Below, in pieces: positions 58,117 through 64,000 of a DNA stretch of 64,000 bases. Source of the DNA: Brevundimonas sp. Root1279 (GTDB lineage: Bacteria; Pseudomonadota; Alphaproteobacteria; Caulobacterales; Caulobacteraceae); the NCBI RefSeq assembly GCF_001425945.1, contig NZ_LMEB01000004.1, positions 358,537 through 422,536 of the forward strand, in the 5' to 3' direction. Below the pieces are notes generated by a model. It was given only the letters and a program-made list of their open reading frames with translations. It did not search any database and was not told the DNA's origin. Position numbers and translations under genes: made by a program. Numbering within the stretch: position 1 is the stretch's first letter; the number at the start of each line of letters is the position of its first letter.

Positions 58117-60705
58117 ATGAAGTCCCGCCAACGGCCGCCGCTGAATCTGACCGAGCCCGATCCGGAAACCGAGCTCGCCGAGTTTGAGGCCGCGGCTCCG
58201 GAACCGAAGGCCGAACTGGCGTCAGAGCCCGAGCCTGAACCCGAGCAGGCACCGCCCGAGATCGTCGCTGCGCCAGAACGTCCGATGTCGGAGCGCCGCC
58301 GTCGCCGACTGGCCGAAGAGCGCCGCCAGGCCGAAGAGCGCGCCCGCGCCGCGGCCGAGCCCGAGCGCGCCCTCGCGGACCCTGTCGCCGACCCGATCGC
58401 CAAGCCTGAGTTGGCCCAGTCAGCCGAGGCGCCGCCCGTCGCCTACGCCCCGCCGCCGACGCCGGCCGCCTCCGCGCCGGCTCCCGTCCAGCGCCGCCCG
58501 GCCAAGCCCCCTGGCGGCCAGGCCTATGTTCTCGCCGGCGTCGCCTCTGCGCTGTGGATCGGCGGCGTGGCCGCCTGGCTCGCGTATGAGATCGGATCGG
58601 GCGCCGTTGAGTTGGAGCCCCTGCGGCTCGCCGTCTACGCCCTGATCGCCTTGGCTCCGGCCGGCCTCGCCATCATGCTGGCCCATGCCGTGCGCCAGGG
58701 AGCCGGCCTGGCGGCGGAAACCCGCCGTGCGCGCGAGCTGTCCGAGGCGCTGGTCGCCCCGACCGCCCTAGCCGCCCAGCAGACCGGCGAGGTGCTGCAC
58801 TCGCTGCGCAACGACATCGACCAGGCGTCCCTCGCCGCCGAACGCGCCCGCAATGACATGACCCTGCTGCGCGAGGCTCTGGCGCAGGAAACCAACCGTC
58901 TCAACGAGGCGGCCGAGACCGCGGGTCGCACCGCGCGGCGCCTGGCCGACCAGCTTGGCCAAGAGCGTAGCCAGATGCAGACCCTGCATCAGCAGCTCGA
59001 AACCCAGGCCACTGAGGTCGTCGACACGGTTGAGCGCCAGTCACGCATGGTCGTGGACGCCTCCGACCTGGCCCAGACCCAGTTGCGCGAGGCCGAAGCC
59101 GCCTTGGCCGCCCGTGCCGCCGATCTCGCCGCCGCCGCGGGCGAGGCGCAGGACGCCGCCCGCGTCGCTGCTGACGATCTGGCCCGCCAGACCCTGCGTC
59201 TGGAGAACGCCGGCTCGGGCGTGGCCGAACAGATCCAGTCGGTCGAGGAAGGCCTCGGCCAGCAGCGCGCTGCCCTTGTGACGGCCGCCTACGCCCTGCG
59301 CACGGATCAGGAAGACTTCTCGGCCCAGGTCGAAAGCCAGCGCGCCCAACTGACGGAACAGCTCTCGGCCACGCGCGCCGCGGCTGGCGAACTTGGCGAT
59401 ACCTCGTCGCGCACGACCGAAAGCATCAAGGACGTCGTTGAGGCCGCGGGCGATCAGCTGCGCGCCCTTATCGAGATGTCCCAGCGCGAGGCCGACAGCT
59501 TCGACTCGGCCACCAAGGTCGCGCTCGACAAGTTCGAGAGCCTCGCGGCCGAGGCCCGCGACACCCTGGTTGAGGAAACCCGCCGCGCCCTGACGGCGCT
59601 GCAGGCCACAGCCGAGGAGTCCCGCATCGCCGCCGCCGAGGCCGCCGACCAGGCCCAGGTGCGCGCCGACCGGCTCGGCGAGGCCCTGTTCGAGGCGGCC
59701 CAGAAGGCCGATCAGGCTGCCGACGCCCGCGTCAGCAGCGCCCGCAAGATCGTCAACGAGACCGGTGATCTGGTCGACGAAGCCGGGGAACGGGCGGTTG
59801 AACGGCTCGAAGCGACGATGTCGAGGATCAACGCCGTCCTGCACGACGTTGACTCAGTCGTCGCCGATCTGGACGAACGCGCGGCCCGTCTCCCGGAAGA
59901 AGCGCAGGCACGGGTCGACGCGGTTCGCCGCTCGGTCGAGGAAGGGCTCGCCGCCCTCTCGGCCGCTTCCCAGAAGGCCGCAGCCGACACCGAAGTCCTG
60001 GACGCCGGCTTCCAGGAGCGGGTGCGCCGCAACTACGACATGCTGACCGAGGCTGTCCGGCTGATGGGCGTGGTCTCGGGCGACACCCCGTCGCCCCGTC
60101 GTCGCGAGAGCCCGCCGCTGCAAGTCTCCGAGCCCGAAACGCCGCGCGCTCGCAGCCAGCCGGCGCCGACCCCAGAGCCCCAACCGCGCGGGTTCGGCCT
60201 GCGCGGGCGACTGAAGCTGGAGCCCATGCCGGGCTCAAACAATCCGCGTCCCGCCGACAAGCCGGGCCTGGACTGGAACGACCTGGTCGACGACGGCGCG
60301 GCCGAGGCCCCGCTGGATCTCGACACGCCGGTCATGCCGGTCGCCGAGGGCGAAGCCTTGGGCGAGCGCATCACCGCCGCCATCCGCCGCATGGGGGTCG
60401 ACCCCAACGCCCTCCTGCCCCGCTCGCGGGTCGAGGAGGCGGCGCAGGCCGTCGCCGAGGGTGATCCCGACCGGGCCCGCCAGATCGTGCGGCGGGTCGC
60501 GCCGGCGGCCGTGCGCAGCGTGTCGCGACGGGTTCTCACCGATGCGGACCTGCGGGCCGACGCAGAGGCCTATGTCCGCGCCTTCTCGCGCGAGCTGAAC
60601 GGGCGGGCGGCGGCGGGCGACGCGCCGGCCGTGCTGGGGCGGCTGACCTCGGACGGCGGCCGGGCCTATATGCTGCTCGACGCGGCCATCGGCGATCTCG
60701 CCTGA
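58117..60705 (+). CDS. tipN: TipN-like cell-polarity protein
   Basis: The 862-residue protein has an acidic and proline-rich cytoplasmic N-terminus, two membrane helices (about 135-157 and 169-190) and a coiled coil of about 490 residues rich in Ala, Glu, Gln and Arg. A conserved-looking C-terminal helical domain follows from about 765. This architecture and size match Caulobacter TipN, which marks the new pole and positions the flagellum and division machinery. The call rests on layout and the family context. A generic coiled-coil membrane protein is the main alternative. Confidence 0.65.
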   Translation: MKSRQRPPLNLTEPDPETELAEFEAAAPEPKAELASEPEPEPEQAPPEIVAAPERPMSERRRRRLAEERRQAEERARAAAEPERALADPVADPIAKPELAQSAEAPPVAYAPPPTPAASAPAPVQRRPAKPPGGQAYVLAGVASALWIGGVAAWLAYEIGSGAVELEPLRLAVYALIALAPAGLAIMLAHAVRQGAGLAAETRRARELSEALVAPTALAAQQTGEVLHSLRNDIDQASLAAERARNDMTLLREALAQETNRLNEAAETAGRTARRLADQLGQERSQMQTLHQQLETQATEVVDTVERQSRMVVDASDLAQTQLREAEAALAARAADLAAAAGEAQDAARVAADDLARQTLRLENAGSGVAEQIQSVEEGLGQQRAALVTAAYALRTDQEDFSAQVESQRAQLTEQLSATRAAAGELGDTSSRTTESIKDVVEAAGDQLRALIEMSQREADSFDSATKVALDKFESLAAEARDTLVEETRRALTALQATAEESRIAAAEAADQAQVRADRLGEALFEAAQKADQAADARVSSARKIVNETGDLVDEAGERAVERLEATMSRINAVLHDVDSVVADLDERAARLPEEAQARVDAVRRSVEEGLAALSAASQKAAADTEVLDAGFQERVRRNYDMLTEAVRLMGVVSGDTPSPRRRESPPLQVSEPETPRARSQPAPTPEPQPRGFGLRGRLKLEPMPGSNNPRPADKPGLDWNDLVDDGAAEAPLDLDTPVMPVAEGEALGERITAAIRRMGVDPNALLPRSRVEEAAQAVAEGDPDRARQIVRRVAPAAVRSVSRRVLTDADLRADAEAYVRAFSRELNGRAAAGDAPAVLGRLTSDGGRAYMLLDAAIGDLA

Positions 60706-60798
60706 GGCGGGAAAAGGGCGATTTCGCCTTGACGGGCCTCGACCTATGGCGACACCGTCCGGGCCGGTCACGCATTCGTCACGAGTAACAGGGGCCTC

Positions 60799-61446
60799 AT
60801 GCTCGACACAGCCGCCGAGCCGACGTCGGATCCGCGCCCCGCGATCGTGATCTGCGCGTGGGACAAGGGCGAGCGCGCCTGGGATCCGGTCGAGGACCTG
60901 TCAGGCGTCCCGTGGAGCCCGCCCGGCGCGCGGACTGTGCCGGTCGCTGCGGCGGAGCCGGAAGCCCTGGCCGAGACCCTGTCCGCCCACCTCGCCGACA
61001 AACGGACCCGGGCCCTGCTGCTGATCGGTCGCAGCCAGCGCGGCGATGACTTTAGGCTGCAGCTGCGGGCGGAGAACCGGACCCTGGGCGGCGCAGCGCG
61101 GATGGATGAAGTCGGTCCCGGCGTGGCGCGGTCCACAGCGCCGGTCGCCGACATCGTCCGAGCGCTGAAAGACGCAGGCCTGGCGGCATCGGCCACTTCA
61201 GAAGCCGAAGACGACGCCGGCAGCTTCCTGCTCTACAGCGTCCTGGCTCATCTGGATGAGGTCGCGGACACGCCGGCGGTCGGCCTGCTGCGGCTACCGG
61301 CGGACGAGAGCCCCGCGGCGGTGACCAAGGCGGTCAAGGCGGCGGCCCAGGCCATGGCCCGCCACCTGTCCCCCGCTCGCGGGCCCGCTAACTTTCGAGA
61401 CGGCGACGTAGAGGCAGGGCGGCCAGCAGACCGGCCAGGGCCATGA
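60799..61446 (+). CDS. Peptidase C15-like protein, probably non-catalytic
   Basis: The 215-residue protein has a pattern reminiscent of pyroglutamyl-peptidase I: an early VICAWDKGERAWDPVEDLSG, a middle LLIGRSQRGDDFRLQLRAENR and a late AGSFLLYSVLAHLD followed by VGLLRLP. In true C15 enzymes the late motif holds the catalytic Cys (AGxFxCN); here that position is Leu. If the relationship is right, the protein is an inactive derivative. The last 59 bp overlap the convergent MFS gene. The family call is tentative. Confidence 0.5.
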   Translation: MLDTAAEPTSDPRPAIVICAWDKGERAWDPVEDLSGVPWSPPGARTVPVAAAEPEALAETLSAHLADKRTRALLLIGRSQRGDDFRLQLRAENRTLGGAARMDEVGPGVARSTAPVADIVRALKDAGLAASATSEAEDDAGSFLLYSVLAHLDEVADTPAVGLLRLPADESPAAVTKAVKAAAQAMARHLSPARGPANFRDGDVEAGRPADRPGP

Positions 61447-62545
61447 CCGCCATGGCGGCGTAGCCTCCGGCCCCGAACCGATCGTACAGCGGCCCCGAGG
61501 CGGCGGTGGCCAGGCCGATCAGCACCCCTGCGGACAGCACCGAGCTCAGCGTCTGGGCGGCCGTGTGGCTGTCGGGCGGCGACAGGCGCTCGACGATCTG
61601 GACTCCCGCCAGGAAGGTCGCGGCGAAGGTCAGGGCGTGCAGCGCCTGCAGCGGCCAGAGCAGCCACAAGGGCGGGGCGAAGGCCATGGCGGTCCAGCGC
61701 ACGACGGCGGCGATCGAGCCGACCACGAGCAGGCTCCACGGACCGATGCCGGCGCGGCGGCGCCACGGCTCGAACAGCCACATCAGGGCGATCTCGACGA
61801 CCACGCCGAAGGCCCAGAGCTGACCGGTCACGGCCTCGGTTATCCCCTGGGTTTTCCACAGGATGGCGGAGAAGCCGTACTGGAAGGCGTGCGCCGCCTG
61901 GACGGCCCCGACGGCGAAGATGGCAGTCATGAAGACCGGGTCGGCGAGCAGCCGGCCCAAGCCACGGAAGCGTTCGAGGCCCGGCACCCGCGCGCCCTCG
62001 ACCACAGGCTCGGGCGGCAGGACCAGGGCGGCGACTACGGCGCCGACCAGAGCAGCGACGGTTATCCACAGGATGACGACGTCGACCGAGGCGGTCAGCA
62101 GCCAGGCCCCCATGCCGATGTTGGCGGCGACGAAGGCGGCCGAGCCGCAGCCCCGAGGCAGGGAGAAGTTGAACCCGTCCCGCGCCGCCAGCTTCAGGGT
62201 CAGGACGTCGGTCAGGGGGATCAGGGCGGCGGCGGCGGTGGCCCCGACGAACCAGCACGCGGCCCAGGCCCAGAAGCCGTCGACCAAGCCGGCCCCGCCG
62301 TAGCCCAGCGCCATGGCCAGGCCCAGCAGGGCGATCGGGGTGCGGCGGGCGCGGAAGCCGTCGGCCCAGACCGCCAGCAGCGGTCCGGTGGCGATGCGGC
62401 CCAGCATGGGCGCGGCCAGCAGGACGCCGATCTGCGCCCCGCTGAGGTCCTGAGCCCGGAACCACAGGCCGGCGAACGGCAGGCTCACCCCGCTGGCGCC
62501 GAAGAGCAGGACGTACTGAAGGGCCATTCGATGGGCGGCGGTCAT
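61388..62545 (-). CDS. MFS transporter, MFS_1-like (HcaT/NupG-like branch)
   Basis: The 385-residue protein has about 12 helices and no large soluble domain. The N-terminus ALQYVLLFGASGVSLPFAGLWF with GVLLAAPMLGRIATGPLLAVWAD resembles the branch that includes the phenylpropionate transporter HcaT and MFS_1-like proteins. The substrate is unknown. ATG 62545 was chosen because the sequence upstream is not membrane-like. It overlaps the convergent gene before it by 59 bp. Confidence 0.8.
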   Translation of the reverse strand: MTAAHRMALQYVLLFGASGVSLPFAGLWFRAQDLSGAQIGVLLAAPMLGRIATGPLLAVWADGFRARRTPIALLGLAMALGYGGAGLVDGFWAWAACWFVGATAAAALIPLTDVLTLKLAARDGFNFSLPRGCGSAAFVAANIGMGAWLLTASVDVVILWITVAALVGAVVAALVLPPEPVVEGARVPGLERFRGLGRLLADPVFMTAIFAVGAVQAAHAFQYGFSAILWKTQGITEAVTGQLWAFGVVVEIALMWLFEPWRRRAGIGPWSLLVVGSIAAVVRWTAMAFAPPLWLLWPLQALHALTFAATFLAGVQIVERLSPPDSHTAAQTLSSVLSAGVLIGLATAASGPLYDRFGAGGYAAMAVMALAGLLAALPLRRRLES

Positions 62546-62593
62546 GGGCGGCGCATAGCAGACGGGCGGCTGTCTGTCGGCTAGCGTGACGGC

Positions 62594-62965
62594 ATGAAAG
62601 CGACTCGAAGCCTCGTCATCTTCGCCGCCCTGAACGGGGCTCTGGCCGTGGCGCTCGGCGCCTTCGCGGCTCACGGCGCCGGGCCGCAGGTGAAGACCCT
62701 GCTGACGACCGGCGCCCATTATCAGCTGGTTCACGCCGTGCTGGCCCTGGTCTGCGCCGTCTGGCCCGGGCGCGGGCGGCTGATCGTCGTGGCCGGCTGG
62801 CTGGCGGCGGTCGGAGGGCTGGTTTTCTCGCTGGCGTTGTCGGCCATCGCCCTGCTCAGCTTTAGGGCGATGGGGGCCGTGGCGCCGATCGGCGGGCTGC
62901 TGATGATCTTGGCTTGGCTTTTGGTCGCGGGCGCCGCATTGCGGTCCCAATCCGACGCCGCCTGA
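62594..62965 (+). CDS. DUF423-family membrane protein (YgdD-like)
   Basis: The 123-residue protein has four helices and the DUF423 pattern: an N-terminal LNGALAVALGAFAAHG, then TGAHYQLVHAVLALV and a C-terminal MGAVAPIGGLLMILAWL. The function of the family is not known. It begins 48 bp from the divergent MFS gene and 28 bp before pip, so it may be co-transcribed with pip. Confidence 0.9.
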   Translation: MKATRSLVIFAALNGALAVALGAFAAHGAGPQVKTLLTTGAHYQLVHAVLALVCAVWPGRGRLIVVAGWLAAVGGLVFSLALSAIALLSFRAMGAVAPIGGLLMILAWLLVAGAALRSQSDAA

Positions 62966-62993
62966 CGGCGTCACCCCAAGCTCGAGTACCCGC

Positions 62994-63968
62994 ATGGCCT
63001 TCCCAGCGCCCGACGCGCCCCTACGCGACCTGTTCCCGGAAATCGAGCCGTTCGCGAGCGGCTGGATGCCGACGGGCGGCGTCCACGAGATCTATTACGA
63101 AGAGTGCGGCAACCCGCAGGGCGTGCCGGTCGTGGTGCTGCATGGAGGTCCCGGCGGCGCGGTGAACCCGGGCATGCGGCGCTATTTCGATCCGGCCAAA
63201 TACCGCATCGTCCTGTTCGACCAGCGCGGCTGCGGCCTGAGCCGGCCCAACGCCTCGCTCGAAGAGAACACCACCTGGACGCTGATCGAGGACATCGAGC
63301 GCCTGCGTGAGACGCTCGGCATCGACCAGTGGGTGGTGTTCGGCGGCAGCTGGGGTTCGACCCTGTCGATGGCCTACGCCATCACCCATCCGGACCGCAC
63401 CAAGGCCCTCGTGCTGCGCGGGATCTTCCTGCTGACCAAGCCGGAACTGCACTGGTTCTACCAGGACGGGGCCTCGAACCTGTTCCCGGACGCCTGGGAC
63501 CGCTTCCTGGAGCCGATCCCGGAAGAAGAGCGCGGCGACCTGATGGGCGCCTACTACAAGCGGCTGACCGGCGAGGACCGCGCCGAGCGCGAACGCTGCG
63601 CCGTCGCCTGGTCGAGTTGGGAAGGCGAGACGGTCAGCGTCCAGGGCCCCGACGCCCGCCCGGACAAGTTCGCCGAGCCTGACTTCGCCGTGGCCTTCGC
63701 CCGCATCGAGTGCTGGTACTTCATGAACGGCGGCTTCTTCCCCGAAGAAGGCTGGCTGCTGAAGAACATCGGCCGCATCCGCCACATCCCGTGCTGGATC
63801 GCCCAGGGGCGCTTCGACGTGGTGACCCCGATGTCGGGCGCCTGGGCCCTGCACAAGGCCTGGCCCGAGGCCAAGCTGGATGTCGTCAAGGACGCCGGCC
63901 ACGCCTCGACTGAACCGGGCATCATCGACAGCCTGGTGCGTGCGACGGACTGGGCCGCCTCACAGTAG
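62994..63968 (+). CDS. pip: Proline iminopeptidase, S33 family
   Basis: This 324-residue alpha/beta-hydrolase removes N-terminal proline. The oxyanion-hole motif is LHGGPGGAVNPGM, followed by FDQRGCGLSRP and the nucleophile elbow FGGSWGSTLSMAYA (Ser). Asp in QGRFDVVTP and His in AGHAS complete the triad. The length matches Pip. It ends 2 bp before a tandem repeat at the window edge. Confidence 0.95.
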   Translation: MAFPAPDAPLRDLFPEIEPFASGWMPTGGVHEIYYEECGNPQGVPVVVLHGGPGGAVNPGMRRYFDPAKYRIVLFDQRGCGLSRPNASLEENTTWTLIEDIERLRETLGIDQWVVFGGSWGSTLSMAYAITHPDRTKALVLRGIFLLTKPELHWFYQDGASNLFPDAWDRFLEPIPEEERGDLMGAYYKRLTGEDRAERERCAVAWSSWEGETVSVQGPDARPDKFAEPDFAVAFARIECWYFMNGGFFPEEGWLLKNIGRIRHIPCWIAQGRFDVVTPMSGAWALHKAWPEAKLDVVKDAGHASTEPGIIDSLVRATDWAASQ

Positions 63969-63970
63969 GC

Positions 63971-63998
63971 GCTAGGTTTTAGGGGCTAGGTTCTAGGC
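63971..63998 (+). repeat. Two tandem 14-bp units at the window edge
   Basis: GCTAGGTTTTAGGG is followed directly by GCTAGGTTCTAGGC; the units differ at two positions. The array may continue beyond the window. It resembles in style, not in sequence, the AGTGNTT arrays around the gene at 21584. Confidence 0.75.
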
Positions 63999-64000
63999 AG

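Overview
The window is a gene-dense, high-GC chromosomal segment of an alphaproteobacterium, almost certainly a member of the Caulobacteraceae (Brevundimonas, Caulobacter or a close relative). The evidence is a holdfast-type polysaccharide cluster (hfsE-F-G, hfsA-B, hfsD homologues), a TipN-like polarity protein, DUF3126, an aerobic bo3-type quinol oxidase and CtrA-like sequence motifs near the holdfast genes. No phage, plasmid, CRISPR or restriction genes were seen; apart from one small cargo element and one mosaic gene the region looks like ordinary chromosome.

Layout. 0-5 kb: an envelope protein, a multipass membrane protein, a divergent pair of atypical regulators (a LuxR solo and a receiver/winged-helix protein that lacks its phospho-acceptor) and an MHS-type transporter. 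5-10 kb: cyoABCD plus a SURF1 assembly factor in one tightly packed operon. 10-13.4 kb: a two-domain M16 peptidase and tRNA-Ser(GCU). 13.4-21.5 kb: holdfast-type export cluster in three transcription units (hfsE-hfsF-hfsG-GT2 forward, hfsA-hfsB reverse, hfsD forward). 21.5-22 kb: a four-helix-bundle (S23/IVS) gene enclosed by inverted arrays of a 7-bp repeat. 22-30.7 kb: Sel1-like protein, GST, two RcnB-like secreted proteins, ppk1-ppx and two lipoproteins. 30.8-42.5 kb: a secreted protein, a mosaic ligA, small DUF proteins, aldo/keto reductase, aminopeptidase P, prmA, an Ala/Lys/Pro-rich histone-like protein, cysE, a Nudix hydrolase and a nitroreductase. 42.5-48.9 kb: the complete histidine-utilisation regulon hutI-hutG-hutC facing hutU-hutH, with a palindromic operator candidate between them. 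49-64 kb: type II IPP isomerase, a five-repeat PPC protein, folD, a LemA/TPM group, an EEP/phospholipase-D pair, tipN, a peptidase-C15-like remnant, an MFS transporter, DUF423 and proline iminopeptidase.

How genes work together: CyoABCD oxidises quinol and pumps protons, with SURF1 for assembly; Hfs proteins make, flip, polymerise and export an adhesive polysaccharide; PPK1/PPX make and degrade polyphosphate; HutH, HutU, HutI and HutG take histidine to glutamate under HutC control. The most unusual items are the repeat-bounded four-helix-bundle gene (21526-21995), a possible second boundary of this kind at the very end of the window (63971-63998), the sharp composition break inside ligA near 32640, and several proteins whose key catalytic or sensing residue is replaced (LuxR D to N, receiver D to N, HfsB Walker-A K to V, HutG H to N). 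All function calls come from reading translated sequence by eye; no database search was run.
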